A stretch of DNA of 64,000 bases from an uncultured Centipeda sp. GTDB lineage: Bacteria; Bacillota; Negativicutes; Selenomonadales; Selenomonadaceae. Positions within the stretch are counted from its first letter, which is position 1. Each line of letters opens with the position of its first letter. The position numbers and the translations under genes are program-made. Location: contig CAJPQT010000001.1 of NCBI GenBank assembly GCA_905372865.1, positions 186,001-250,000 of the forward strand, written 5' to 3'. Below are positions 37,732 to 46,339 of this stretch, piece after piece. The notes beneath the pieces were generated by a model. The model worked only from the letters and a program-made list of their open reading frames with translations. It made no database searches and had not been told where the DNA came from.

Positions 37732-38307
37732 TCACTTTCTCTGTGCCGTGATAATGTAGATGGGATTGAGTGCCTTTGCCATATCGTACGGACCGACACG
37801 CTCCAGCCGGCTGATCTGCACCTGTATCGCCTCATAGGTATACTGCTCGGCGTGTGCATGAAAATAATCCAGACAAACAGCGACCGTCTGCATCGTGATC
37901 GCATTCGCCACGATGCGCCCATGGGGGTGCAGACGCTCTCCGATGATGTCCAAGATGTCCGAAAGTTTGCGCCCGCTGCCGCCAATCAGAGCCACATCAA
38001 GTGCGGGCAGCCCCTCCAGTGCCGCAGGAGCCGCTCCCTCGACGACGGTTATATTCTCCACACCGAAACGCTTTGCATTCTCCGCGATCAGACCAATCCC
38101 CTCGGGATTTTTCTCAATCGCATACACATGTCCCTCAGGAGCAAGCCGCGCCGCCTCGATCGAAAGTGATCCGGTTCCCGCGCCGACATCGTAGACGACA
38201 GCATCCGGCGCAATCTGTGCCTTGACAAGTGTGAGGATACGAATCTCCTCTTTTGTCATAGGTACTTTACCGCGCACAAATGCCTCATCTTTTATTCCAA
38301 GATTCAT
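37732..38307 (-). CDS. cbiT: Cobalt-precorrin-6B C15-methyltransferase (decarboxylating)
   Basis: The 191-residue Rossmann methyltransferase has GKVPMTKEEIRIL, VYDVGAGTGSLSIEAA (SAM-binding) and ALIGGSGRKLSDIL. It methylates C15 and decarboxylates the C12 acetate, together with CbiE encoded just upstream with a 4-base overlap. Here CbiE and CbiT are separate, unlike the fused CobL. Confidence 0.95.
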   Translation of the reverse strand: MNLGIKDEAFVRGKVPMTKEEIRILTLVKAQIAPDAVVYDVGAGTGSLSIEAARLAPEGHVYAIEKNPEGIGLIAENAKRFGVENITVVEGAAPAALEGLPALDVALIGGSGRKLSDILDIIGERLHPHGRIVANAITMQTVAVCLDYFHAHAEQYTYEAIQVQISRLERVGPYDMAKALNPIYIITAQRK

Positions 38308-38945
38308 GTATCCTCCTCATGGGTGCAAACGATGATGACACCGTGCCCGATACCCATATCATCCTTTGCCGTCCCCAATGTCGTCTCAATAATTTTCTCA
38401 TCTTCATATGAAAGCCGCGTGCAGACATACATACGGTCATTCTCCCGCCACCCGCACGCAAGCAGACGCACAGCAATCGCCTGTGAGTTGTTGCTCCCAT
38501 CCGTCAGCATACCAAGCACAGCTCCGTCCGTGCGGACAAGTTCCGTTTCGAGAGGTTCGCGCCCGTGAAAGCTGAGAAGACGTGCATTGTGCCACGGCAG
38601 AGCCAGTCGTGCAAACGCGATCTGCAGCGAGCTGATTCCGGGAACAACCTCGATCTGTCCAATGGGAAATGTACGCCGCAGGGCATCGAGCAGAGAGTAG
38701 TAACCCGGGTCACCAGAGACCATGACCACCACATCATCCTCTGCAAGAGCTTCCCGAATAAAGGCAAGCACGCCCGGGATATCCGCACCTATAGCGCATT
38801 CACGCGCCCCACTGTGCGAATAATCCGCAAGTGCACGCCTCCCCCCGACAAGGATACGCGCCTTTTCGATCATTTTCTGTGCTTTTGGCAACAGATAGGC
38901 AGGATCTCCGGGGCCTATCCCAACTACAATAATTTTATGCGTCAC
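38304..38945 (-). CDS. cbiE: Cobalt-precorrin-7 C5-methyltransferase
   Basis: The 213-residue SAM methyltransferase starts IIVVGIGPGDPAYLLPKA and contains VVMVSGDPGYYSLLDAL and EVVPGISSLQIAFARLALPW, typical of CbiE. It overlaps cbiD and cbiT by 4 bases each. Confidence 0.94.
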   Translation of the reverse strand: MTHKIIVVGIGPGDPAYLLPKAQKMIEKARILVGGRRALADYSHSGARECAIGADIPGVLAFIREALAEDDVVVMVSGDPGYYSLLDALRRTFPIGQIEVVPGISSLQIAFARLALPWHNARLLSFHGREPLETELVRTDGAVLGMLTDGSNNSQAIAVRLLACGWRENDRMYVCTRLSYEDEKIIETTLGTAKDDMGIGHGVIIVCTHEEDT

Positions 38946-40048
38946 TGTTCAAGTCTCCATCCATAGGAGCGTGCAAAGGAACGCGCCCGCTCGTCCGCAC
39001 CGAGAATGTCGCCCGCAAAGTTCACCATTAACGCACCAACCTGAACCTTGCCAAAGAGATAGCGCTCCGCACGTATATGGACGCGCTCTGCGATTACGGA
39101 ACAAACGCGATCCATCAGCCCTGCGCCGGAGATGATCTCCATCGCATCCTCCGTCGTATTCGATGCGAGGACGGCACGTACATCATCCTGTGGCAGCCCC
39201 TCAGCCGCGGCATAGGCGGCAAGCGTCTCAAGGCGTGCATCTGCAATGCGGTTGTGCGTGTGAAATACGCCCGCCGCCACCTTTACAAGTTTGCCCGTGT
39301 GACCGAGGATGAGAATACGCTCTGCGCCACGCTCTGCCGCACGATCCAACATGAAGCCGATGAAATTGCTCGTCTCGATGAGTGCCGTCTGCGGTACGCC
39401 AAGCGACCGTGCGATTTTCTCCCCAATCTTGCCGGGTACAAAGACAAGCACCGGCTCTCCCGCCGCAAGTGCCACATCGATCTGTGGGACAAGGGAGTCC
39501 TTGAACGCCTCCTCCGACATCGGACGAAGCACCCCCGTTGTTCCGATCACGGAGATTCCGCCCTCGATACCAAGTACAGGGTTCAAGGTTTTCTTCGCCA
39601 GTTCCACACCGGCAGGAATGGCAATCGTCACGCGTGCACCCGTATCGGTACGTCCCGTCATCTCCTCGATGACATTGCGAATGAGCGTCCGCGGCCCCTC
39701 ATTGATCGACGGCTCGCCGACGGGGAGACTCATGCCGCGTTTCGTCACCGTACCGACACCCTCGCCCGCACAAAATTCGATCCCTGCCTCATCGCGCAGT
39801 ACGACCGTTGTGAACACAGAGGCACCATTTGTGATGTCGGGGTCATCGCCCGAAAACTTCACCACTTCGGCTTGAATCCCCTCCGCCGTCTCCGTGACAG
39901 ACTTCACAGGAATCGTCAGAGATGTTCCATCCAGTGCGGTCAGCTCAACCTCATGCCAATCCGCCCCCGCCATAAAGAGAAACGCAGCCTTGACCCCAGC
40001 CGCTGCGCACGCGCCCGTTGTATAGCCGCTGCGTAAATCCTTTGCCAT
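38942..40048 (-). CDS. cbiD: Cobalt-precorrin-5B C1-methyltransferase
   Basis: CbiD methylates C1 and is diagnostic of the anaerobic (early cobalt) pathway. The 368-residue protein begins LRSGYTTGACAAAGVKAA and has the GGISVIGTTGVLRPMSEEAF motif. ATG 40048 is 5 bases after GAGAGG; an in-frame GTG at 40054 is possible but is part of that site. It is the first gene of the operon, about 26 bases from the predicted transcript start. Confidence 0.96.
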   Translation of the reverse strand: MAKDLRSGYTTGACAAAGVKAAFLFMAGADWHEVELTALDGTSLTIPVKSVTETAEGIQAEVVKFSGDDPDITNGASVFTTVVLRDEAGIEFCAGEGVGTVTKRGMSLPVGEPSINEGPRTLIRNVIEEMTGRTDTGARVTIAIPAGVELAKKTLNPVLGIEGGISVIGTTGVLRPMSEEAFKDSLVPQIDVALAAGEPVLVFVPGKIGEKIARSLGVPQTALIETSNFIGFMLDRAAERGAERILILGHTGKLVKVAAGVFHTHNRIADARLETLAAYAAAEGLPQDDVRAVLASNTTEDAMEIISGAGLMDRVCSVIAERVHIRAERYLFGKVQVGALMVNFAGDILGADERARSFARSYGWRLEQ

Positions 40049-40080
40049 AGTCACCTCTCAAATGACAGAAAAACAGAATT

Positions 40081-40109
40081 ATTATACCATTGTTCCGCGC
40101 AAATGAAAA
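40081..40109 (-). promoter_or_regulatory. Promoter of the cobalamin operon
   Basis: Minus strand TTTTCA (40104-40109), 17-base spacer, extended -10 TGGTATAAT with TATAAT at 40081-40086. The -35 overlaps the lexA terminator U-run. The leader before cbiD is only about 26 bases, so no cobalamin riboswitch can be present in it. Confidence 0.7.
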
Positions 40110-40138
40110 GAGAGCACCATGCTTTTCGCACAGCGCTC
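40107..40138 (-). terminator. Rho-independent terminator after lexA
   Basis: GAGCGCTGTGC pairs with GCATGGTGCTC through several G-U pairs around a GAAAA-type loop (40112-40138), followed by a short U-run. It lies 7 bases after the lexA stop. Confidence 0.65.
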
Positions 40139-40144
40139 CCCATA

Positions 40145-40759
40145 TCAGATATGGCGATAGAGCCCAATGACCTTGCCCAGAATCTGAACATCCGTCTCGT
40201 AGAACGGCTCCATCGAGTCATTCTCCGGCTGGAGACGAATGCAGTTCTTCTCACGGAAGAAACGCTTCACCGTCGCTGATTCACCGTCCACGAGAGCCAC
40301 GACGATATCTCCGTCGTTCGCGGTCGGCTGCTGTTTTACGAGGACGAAATCCCGATCGAAAATACCGACGTTAATCATGCTGTCGCCCTGGATGCGCAGC
40401 ATAAACACATCCTCTGCCGTACCGATCAGTCCACGCGGGAAGGAAAACACATCCTCGACATTCTGCTCCGCAAGGATCGGCTCACCTGCCGTTACGACAC
40501 CGACAAGCGGAACGGGGATCGTGCGCCCCCACGGATTCTCACCCATGATGTCAATCGCACGGGGCTTCGTCGCATCCCGACGGATTGCCCCGTTCTCTTC
40601 GAGCATGGAAAGATATCGGTGCACCGTCGAACTGGACTTCAGTCCGACCGCCGACCCGATCTCACGCACCGAGGGCGGATATCCCTTCTCCACCAAAAAA
40701 TCTTTGATATACTGCAAGATTTCGGATTGACGCCGTGTGGATATTCTGGTTTTCTTCAC
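40145..40759 (-). CDS. lexA: LexA repressor
   Basis: LexA represses the SOS regulon and cleaves itself with RecA help. The 204-residue product has an N-terminal winged helix (ILQYIKDFLVEKGYPPSVREIG, with SSSTVHRYL as recognition part), cleavage site Ala91-Gly92 in VVTAGEP, and the catalytic pair Ser127 (GDSM) and Lys165 (SATVKRF). The start is GTG at 40759, 5-6 bases after AGGGGG. No clear SOS box was found upstream. Confidence 0.95.
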   Translation of the reverse strand: MKKTRISTRRQSEILQYIKDFLVEKGYPPSVREIGSAVGLKSSSTVHRYLSMLEENGAIRRDATKPRAIDIMGENPWGRTIPVPLVGVVTAGEPILAEQNVEDVFSFPRGLIGTAEDVFMLRIQGDSMINVGIFDRDFVLVKQQPTANDGDIVVALVDGESATVKRFFREKNCIRLQPENDSMEPFYETDVQILGKVIGLYRHI

Positions 40760-40853
40760 ACTAATACCCCCTGACAGGTTTTTCGTACACACATAGCCGC
40801 TTTTATCATAGCACATATACGTTCTAAAAAAAAGAGGGTTTCAAAAAAATTCG

Positions 40854-41744
40854 TCAATTCGTATCAAATTTTTGTTCTGCGTCGTGCAAAATTCCATCGC
40901 GGCGTTTCTTTGAAGCAGCAAAATAATCGTGCACCGCCTGCCGATCTCCGGCTTCCACGGCAGTAATAACTTCACCGAGAATTGTCTGCAGCTGACGCAG
41001 GGAATCCGCAATCGGTTTTCCATTTGTCATGCAGATGTCCGCCCACATGTCCGCATTCGATGATGCGATGCGTGTCGTGTCCTTGAAACCGCCGCCAATG
41101 AGCTTGAGGCAGGAGTCCAGATCATCGCCGCTGCGGTTGAGCAGTGTGACAAGTGCTGCCGCCGCAAGATGCGGAACGTGGCTGATGACCGCTGCACAAC
41201 GGTCATGCTGTGCAAGGTCGAGCGTGGTAAAGTTTGCCCCCGTAAGTCTCAGAACCGCCATCAAACGCTCTTTGACCTCCTGCGGCACGGTCGGATCGTC
41301 AATGATAACATATGCCTTGTGAACAAAGAGATCCTTCGTCGCCGCCTCCACCCCGCTCTTCTCGCGCCCCGTCATCGGATGCCCCGGCACATAGTACACG
41401 GTGCGTGGCAGAATCTCGCGCAGAGCCTCGTAGACATAGCCCTTCGTACTGCCCGCATCCGTCAGAATCACACCGTCTTTCAGATAGGGAAGGATTTTTT
41501 TCACCATCGGCACGATCTGCAAAACAGGTGGACTGAGATAGACAATATCCGCATCCCCGACCACTGTCACAAGATCAGACGAGGCTTCGTCCACTGCGCC
41601 GCATTCCACTGCCGCACGCATGGACGCCGCTGTCCGACAGAGCCCCGTGATGTAGATATCGTCCCCGAGTGCCTCCTTGAGACAGAGACCGAGAGAGCCT
41701 CCGATGAGCCCGACACCGATGATGGCAAGCTTTGTCCTGCTCAT
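40854..41744 (-). CDS. tyrA: Prephenate dehydrogenase
   Basis: TyrA oxidises prephenate to 4-hydroxyphenylpyruvate for tyrosine. The 296-residue protein has a Rossmann start (LAIIGVGLIGGSLGLCLK), VYYVPGHPMTGREKSGVEAA and SHVPHLAAAALV with catalytic His. No ACT domain follows. The start overlaps the aroF stop by 4 bases. Confidence 0.94.
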   Translation of the reverse strand: MSRTKLAIIGVGLIGGSLGLCLKEALGDDIYITGLCRTAASMRAAVECGAVDEASSDLVTVVGDADIVYLSPPVLQIVPMVKKILPYLKDGVILTDAGSTKGYVYEALREILPRTVYYVPGHPMTGREKSGVEAATKDLFVHKAYVIIDDPTVPQEVKERLMAVLRLTGANFTTLDLAQHDRCAAVISHVPHLAAAALVTLLNRSGDDLDSCLKLIGGGFKDTTRIASSNADMWADICMTNGKPIADSLRQLQTILGEVITAVEAGDRQAVHDYFAASKKRRDGILHDAEQKFDTN

Positions 41745-42754
41745 GCGCGCCGACCGACTGCGGGGGCGATCTGACGCACCTCATCCATCAGCTGCTCGAA
41801 GTTGCGCGGAACAAGGCTCTGGTCACCGTCCGAAAGTGCACATTCGGGATGGCAGTGAACCTCAATAATGAGGCCGTCCGCCCCGACGGCAACGGAGGCA
41901 CGCGCGAGCGGGCGCACCATCTGCCAACGTCCCGTTCCGTGACTGGGGTCGGCAATGACCGGGAAATGCGTGAGCTCCTTGAGTGCAGCAACGGCATTGA
42001 GATCCATCGTATTGCGCGTATAGGTCTCATACGTGCGAATCCCACGCTCACAGAAGATGATGTTCTCGTTCCCGCCCGAGGCAATGTACTCGGCTGCATT
42101 CAGCCACTCGCTGATCGTTGCGGAGAGCCCGCGCTTGAACAGAATAGGCATCTTCGTTTTGCCGAGTGCCTTGAGCATTTGGAAGTTCTGCATATTGCGC
42201 GCACCAACCTGAAGGAGGTCGGCATACTCCGACACGATCTCAATATCGTCCTTGTCCACGATTTCGGTAACGACGCGCAGCCCTGTCTTATCTCCGACAT
42301 CGCGGAGAATTTTCAGCCCCTCAAGCCCGAGCCCCTGAAAGTCATACGGGCTCGTACGCGGCTTGAACGCACCGCCGCGCAGGAACTGTGCACCGGCTTC
42401 CTTGACCTTGACCGCAACATCGTAGAGCTGCTCATAGCTCTCCACCGAGCAGGGTCCCGCCATGATCGCCAACTGTTCCCCGCCAACGGGGAACCCCGCC
42501 ACGTCCACAATGCTGTTCGCCGGATGAAAGTCACGGCTGACCAACTTATACTTCTCCGTAATACGAACTGTTTTCTCAACGCCATCCATCATATTCATCT
42601 CAAGCCCCGCAATGAGCTTCTTATCTCCGATCACACCGATGATGAAGCGATCCTCACCCTTCGACAGATGCGTGCGCAGCCCTGCCTGTTCAATTTTCGC
42701 CGTGACCTGGTCTATATTTTCCTGTGTCGCTCTGGAATTCATCACAACAATCAT
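41741..42754 (-). CDS. aroF: 3-deoxy-7-phosphoheptulonate synthase (DAHP synthase)
   Basis: The enzyme opens the shikimate pathway. The 337-residue protein has an N-terminal ferredoxin-like regulatory domain (about 1-70) and a TIM barrel with AIMAGPCSVES, RGGAFKPRTSPYDFQGLG and PVIADPSHGTGRW. This layout is the type I-beta/Bacillus-Thermotoga class, often feedback-controlled through the N-terminal domain. GGAGGC lies 6 bases before the ATG. It is coupled to tyrA. Confidence 0.95.
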   Translation of the reverse strand: MIVVMNSRATQENIDQVTAKIEQAGLRTHLSKGEDRFIIGVIGDKKLIAGLEMNMMDGVEKTVRITEKYKLVSRDFHPANSIVDVAGFPVGGEQLAIMAGPCSVESYEQLYDVAVKVKEAGAQFLRGGAFKPRTSPYDFQGLGLEGLKILRDVGDKTGLRVVTEIVDKDDIEIVSEYADLLQVGARNMQNFQMLKALGKTKMPILFKRGLSATISEWLNAAEYIASGGNENIIFCERGIRTYETYTRNTMDLNAVAALKELTHFPVIADPSHGTGRWQMVRPLARASVAVGADGLIIEVHCHPECALSDGDQSLVPRNFEQLMDEVRQIAPAVGRRA

Positions 42755-42766
42755 AATGCGCCTCCA

Positions 42767-43216
42767 TCATACCTTAATCATAGCAATTTCATCGCAGTTC
42801 GGATATTTCGGACAGTCAATGCACTCCTTCCAGACCTTTTGCGGCAGTTCCTCGCGGCTGATGCGGATAAAGCCGAGTTTGCGAAAAAAATCCGGCTTGT
42901 AGGTGAGCGTAAACACGTTCTCGATCCCGAGCGCATCTCCCTCCGCAAGCAGATATCCAACAAGCTCAGCCCCGATCCCCTGCCGCGTACGATCGGGGGC
43001 AATCGCCATCATACGCACCTCGGCAAGCCGATCCCACATGATGTGCAGGGCACCGACCCCGACGACCGCTCCCGCGTCCTCTGCAACAATCATGTCGCGC
43101 AGATTCTCATAGAGGGTATTGCGCGAACGCGGGAGCATCTCCCCCTGTGCCGCATAGATATGCACGAGTTCGTAGATGGACTCGATGTCATCAAAACGCG
43201 CCTTTCGATAGACCAT
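42767..43216 (-). CDS. GNAT acetyltransferase resembling short N-acetylglutamate synthase
   Basis: The 149-residue GNAT protein has VRMMAIAPDRTRQGIGAELVGYLL as acetyl-CoA loop and ends with CIDCPKYPNCDEIAMIKV. That Cys-rich end is seen in short ArgA-like N-acetylglutamate synthases of Clostridia and related bacteria, so NAGS activity is plausible; other amino-acid acetylation is possible. ATG 43216 is about 5 bases after GGGGGTG. It sits between nth and aroF, far from the arginine operon. Confidence 0.75.
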   Translation of the reverse strand: MVYRKARFDDIESIYELVHIYAAQGEMLPRSRNTLYENLRDMIVAEDAGAVVGVGALHIMWDRLAEVRMMAIAPDRTRQGIGAELVGYLLAEGDALGIENVFTLTYKPDFFRKLGFIRISREELPQKVWKECIDCPKYPNCDEIAMIKV

Positions 43217-43236
43217 ACGCCCACCCCCATTTGTAA

Positions 43237-43866
43237 TCATGCCGCACTCGGACAGATCGGAGCGAGCGGACACTCCCCGCAGAGCGGCTTGCGCGCCTTG
43301 CAGAGCTGCCGTCCGTGCAGGATCAACCAGTGATGGGCATCGCTCCAGTCCGCGCGCGGAATCGCCTTCTGCAGTCCCTTCTCCACCTCAAGCGGAGTCT
43401 TGCCGACTGCGAGGTGCAGACGGTTCGCCACGCGAAACACATGCGTATCGACCGCAATCGCAGGTGCGTGAAAAGCAACGCTCATCACGACATTTGCCGT
43501 CTTACGTCCGACCCCGGGAAGCTTTTGCAGAGCCTCGAAATCGGCGGGAACCTCCCCGCCGTATTCCTGCAAAAGGATATGGCAGGTTTCGAGGATATGC
43601 TTTGCCTTCATGCGGAAGAACCCGCAGTCATGAATCGCCGTTTCGAGCTTCGTCTGCCCGAGTGCCGCGATCGCCTCGGGCGTATTCGCATATTGAAACA
43701 GCCGTCCCGTTACCACATTCACACGCACATCCGTACACTGTGCCGACAGAATCACCGCAATCAGCAGTTCAAACGGTGTCTTAAACTCCAAAGCAGGCTT
43801 CGCGTTCGGATAGAGCTCACGCAAAATACGAAGCTGCTCCGCCTTAATCGTTTTCGTTACTCTCAT
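43237..43866 (-). CDS. nth: Endonuclease III (DNA glycosylase/AP lyase)
   Basis: Nth removes oxidised pyrimidines and cleaves abasic sites. The 209-residue protein has LLIAVILSAQCTDVRVN, the helix-hairpin-helix LPGVGRKTANVV, the catalytic Asp segment AVDTHVFRVANRL and the C-terminal [4Fe-4S] motif C-x6-C-x2-C-x5-C (CKARKPLCGECPLAPIC). The ATG is 1 base after the DUF711 stop. Confidence 0.96.
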   Translation of the reverse strand: MRVTKTIKAEQLRILRELYPNAKPALEFKTPFELLIAVILSAQCTDVRVNVVTGRLFQYANTPEAIAALGQTKLETAIHDCGFFRMKAKHILETCHILLQEYGGEVPADFEALQKLPGVGRKTANVVMSVAFHAPAIAVDTHVFRVANRLHLAVGKTPLEVEKGLQKAIPRADWSDAHHWLILHGRQLCKARKPLCGECPLAPICPSAA

Positions 43867-43867
43867 A

Positions 43868-45229
43868 TCAGTTCGTCAGCGACCGCGTCGGTGCAGGAAT
43901 CCGCCCGCCGCGTGCAATGAATGCCGCCGAGCTGAATCCGCTGCGTACGGGCACAATCGGCGAGTAGCCAAGGAGACCGCCGAAGGATACGCCCTCACCG
44001 ACCTTCTTGCCCGGTACAGGGATCACGCGCACCGCCGTTGTCTTATTGTTTACCATGCCGATGGCCGCCTCGTCCGCAATGATCGCAGAGATGGTCGCCG
44101 CAGACGTATCCCCCTCGATCGCAATCATATCCAGACCAACCGAGCAGACACAGGTCATTGCCTCGAGTTTTTCAATGGAGAGACTGCCGCGCTCCACCGC
44201 GTCAATCATTCCCTCATCCTCGCTCACGGGAATGAACGCCCCCGAGAGCCCGCCGACATGAGAGCTCGCCATGAGCCCGCCCTTCTTCACCGCATCGTTG
44301 AGGAGTGCAAGTGCCGCCGTCGTTCCCGGTGCACCGCACGCCTCAAGCCCCATCTCCTCGAGGATGCGCGCAACGCTGTCCCCGACTTCCGAGGTCGGTG
44401 CAAGCGAGAGATCGATGATGCCGAACGGTACGCCCAGACGGCGCGATGCCTCACGTGCGACGAGCTGTCCCACGCGCGTAATCTTGAACGCCGTACGCTT
44501 GATAGTCTCTGCAATCTCCGTAAAGTCCGCGCCCTTGAGATCCTCAAGCGCGTGCTTCACGACACCCGGGCCACTGACCCCCACATTGATGACACGGTCG
44601 CCCTCGGCAACGCCGTGGAAGGCACCCGCCATAAAGGGGTTGTCCCCCGGAGCATTGCAGAACACAACGATCTTCGCGCAGCCGATTGCCTCCTGCTCAC
44701 GCGTCAGCTCTGCCGTGCGCTTGATCACCTCGCCCATCTCACGCACCGCATCCATATTAATGCCCGCCTTCGTCGAGCCGATGTTCACCGAGGAGCAGAC
44801 AATGTCTGTCGCCGCCATCGCCTGTGGGATCGAATCGATGAGTACGCGGTCGCCGTGCGTCATCCCCTTTTCGACGAGCGCAGAAAAGCCACCGATAAAG
44901 TTGACCCCAACCGTCTTTGCCGCACGATCAAGCGCCTCCGCCACGGGCACAAACGAGTCCGTCTGACATGCGTCCGCCGCAATCGCAATCGGCGTGACGG
45001 AGATGCGCTTGTTGATGATGGGGATGCCGTACTCCATCTCAATGTCCTCGCCCGTACGAACAAGATACTCTGCCGAGCGCGTGATCTTCTCATACACATT
45101 CTGGCAGAACTTGTCAATGTTCGGGTGCGCACAGTCGCGCAGGGAAATGCCCATCGTGATCGTACGCACATCGAGGCGGTTCTCCGTAATCATCCGATTG
45201 GTTTCACGGATGTCGTCAAATGTAATCAC
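43868..45229 (-). CDS. DUF711 / UPF0210 family protein
   Basis: The 453-residue protein belongs to the UPF0210 (PFL-related fold) family: it begins ITFDDIRETNRMI, with RTITMGISLRDCAHP and a late AALALLNDAVKKGGLMASSHVGGLSG. Function is unknown. The gene is nearly always next to a small ACT protein (UPF0237), as here, and the pair is thought to be linked to amino-acid sensing. The start is GTG at 45229, with GAGGAG upstream. Confidence 0.92.
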   Translation of the reverse strand: MITFDDIRETNRMITENRLDVRTITMGISLRDCAHPNIDKFCQNVYEKITRSAEYLVRTGEDIEMEYGIPIINKRISVTPIAIAADACQTDSFVPVAEALDRAAKTVGVNFIGGFSALVEKGMTHGDRVLIDSIPQAMAATDIVCSSVNIGSTKAGINMDAVREMGEVIKRTAELTREQEAIGCAKIVVFCNAPGDNPFMAGAFHGVAEGDRVINVGVSGPGVVKHALEDLKGADFTEIAETIKRTAFKITRVGQLVAREASRRLGVPFGIIDLSLAPTSEVGDSVARILEEMGLEACGAPGTTAALALLNDAVKKGGLMASSHVGGLSGAFIPVSEDEGMIDAVERGSLSIEKLEAMTCVCSVGLDMIAIEGDTSAATISAIIADEAAIGMVNNKTTAVRVIPVPGKKVGEGVSFGGLLGYSPIVPVRSGFSSAAFIARGGRIPAPTRSLTN

Positions 45230-45244
45230 TCTGCCGCTCCTCGC

Positions 45245-45517
45245 TCAAATGCTGTGCATGACCTGAAAAATCTCCTGGTGCTGGAGCTTGATCTCAAGAC
45301 CGCGCTCCTCCCCCTTTTTCCGCAGAAGTTCCTGCAGCTCCTTCAGGCGGATCTCCGCATCGTCCGGCATCTCGGCAATCATGACCATGTTGAAGAACCC
45401 GTCCATGATATTCTGATTCACATTCATGATATTCACGCGCTGCTCCGCGAGAATCCCGCTCACCATCGCCACAATACCGACTTGATCTCGTCCGACAATC
45501 GTCACAACCAGCTTCAT
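45245..45517 (-). CDS. ACT domain protein, UPF0237
   Basis: The 90-residue single ACT-domain protein starts KLVVTIVGRDQVGIVAMVSGIL and has VNIMNVNQNIMDGFFNM, the family signature. It resembles GcvR-type regulators and likely binds an amino acid. ATG 45517 is 8 bases after GAGGAG. It is 15 bases upstream of the DUF711 gene. Confidence 0.93.
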   Translation of the reverse strand: MKLVVTIVGRDQVGIVAMVSGILAEQRVNIMNVNQNIMDGFFNMVMIAEMPDDAEIRLKELQELLRKKGEERGLEIKLQHQEIFQVMHSI

Positions 45518-45581
45518 CGTCGTCACTCCTCAGAAAAATATACACTCACCCAATGCAAATTGTGATAGAGATATACACTAA

Positions 45582-45610
45582 GTTATAGCAGAAAATACCG
45601 AAAGCGTCAA
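45582..45610 (-). promoter_or_regulatory. Promoter for ACT-DUF711 operon
   Basis: Minus strand TTGACG (45605-45610), 17-base spacer, extended -10 TGCTATAAC with TATAAC at 45582-45587. Each hexamer has one mismatch to consensus. Confidence 0.7.
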
Positions 45611-45653
45611 TCAATATGCCGCTTTCACCTTATATTACAAACATATATACGCG

Positions 45654-45694
45654 AAAAAATCCCCATGCGTCGATGAAAGGTTCGTCGCATGGGG
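45654..45694 (-). terminator. Rho-independent terminator of the CoA-disulfide reductase operon
   Basis: CCCCATGCG-CGA pairs with TCG-CGCATGGGG (45661-45694, one internal mismatch) and is followed on the minus strand by six U residues. It ends the operon 22 bases after the membrane protein gene. Confidence 0.88.
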
Positions 45695-45715
45695 ATTGAT
45701 TGTATGGAGATGGTA

Positions 45716-46339
45716 TCAGTCATTCGGACAAATGCCACGCTCATTGAAATCTGCCGCTCTCATTTCCTTCGGCACTTTTACACGGCAGATCGCCTGTGTC
45801 ATCGTTCCCATCGGACAGATGACGCACCATGCACGCGGACGATAGCGCAGCATCATCAAAATGCCGATGATTGCCGAGGTCAGCATGAGGCTGTAGAAGC
45901 CGAAGGCGAACTGTGCAGCCCACGGTGCGCCATCTCCGCTGTACGCCCAGCCCCACGGCACATCAAACAGCCAGAACAGTGTCACCGTCTCCCGCAGAGG
46001 AGCACCTGCCGCCGCATGATAGCTTACGACCATCACATTAGCAAACATGGTCAGAAAGAACGCCAAGAATCCATAGCGGAACCGCCGACTGCGCAGCCAC
46101 GTTGGCAGTTCATTTCGTGCGGAAAGATGCAGACGGCTGCCGAGCAGCTGAAAGAGCTGTCCACGATCACAGTAGTGATTGCAGTAATCCTTGTTTCCCG
46201 CCAGCAGGGCAAAGGCGAGCGGTGTGAGAAAGCAGATCATACCGAGCCATGCGAACAGAATATTGACAAAACCCAGTGAGAAATACACGATGGAGAAGAT
46301 CCAAAAATATTGATACCATCGCTTGCCCCTCGTCCTCAT
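45716..46339 (-). CDS. NapH-like 4Fe-4S membrane protein
   Basis: The 207-residue protein has about four membrane segments and two cysteine motifs, YCNHYCDRGQLF near residue 53 and WCVICPMGTMTQ near 170, like the paired Cx3C/CxxCP motifs of NapH/RdxA-type polyferredoxin membrane proteins. It may pass electrons between a quinol and the ferredoxin encoded immediately upstream. ATG 46339 overlaps the ferredoxin stop by 4 bases, with GGAGGTG upstream. The substrate is not known. Confidence 0.8.
   Translation of the reverse strand: MRTRGKRWYQYFWIFSIVYFSLGFVNILFAWLGMICFLTPLAFALLAGNKDYCNHYCDRGQLFQLLGSRLHLSARNELPTWLRSRRFRYGFLAFFLTMFANVMVVSYHAAAGAPLRETVTLFWLFDVPWGWAYSGDGAPWAAQFAFGFYSLMLTSAIIGILMMLRYRPRAWCVICPMGTMTQAICRVKVPKEMRAADFNERGICPND

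Noticed and set aside
40049..40144. Possible cobalamin riboswitch before cbiD
   Set aside because: The gap between lexA and cbiD is under 100 bases and is filled by a terminator and promoter; no B12-box-like element was seen.
40760..40853. Possible SOS box before lexA (AGAACGTATATGT)
   Set aside because: Only one GAAC half-site matches; the second half does not fit GAAC-N4-GTTC. A TATGAT extended -10 is present but its -35 is only a T-run.
41732..43333. Long plus-strand open frame of about 530 codons antisense to aroF, tyrA and the GNAT gene
   Set aside because: It lies opposite well-conserved genes, has no ribosome site, and its translation is a low-complexity shadow of GC-rich codon use. 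The same holds for the other long antisense frames, for example those opposite nifJ, argG and cobQ.
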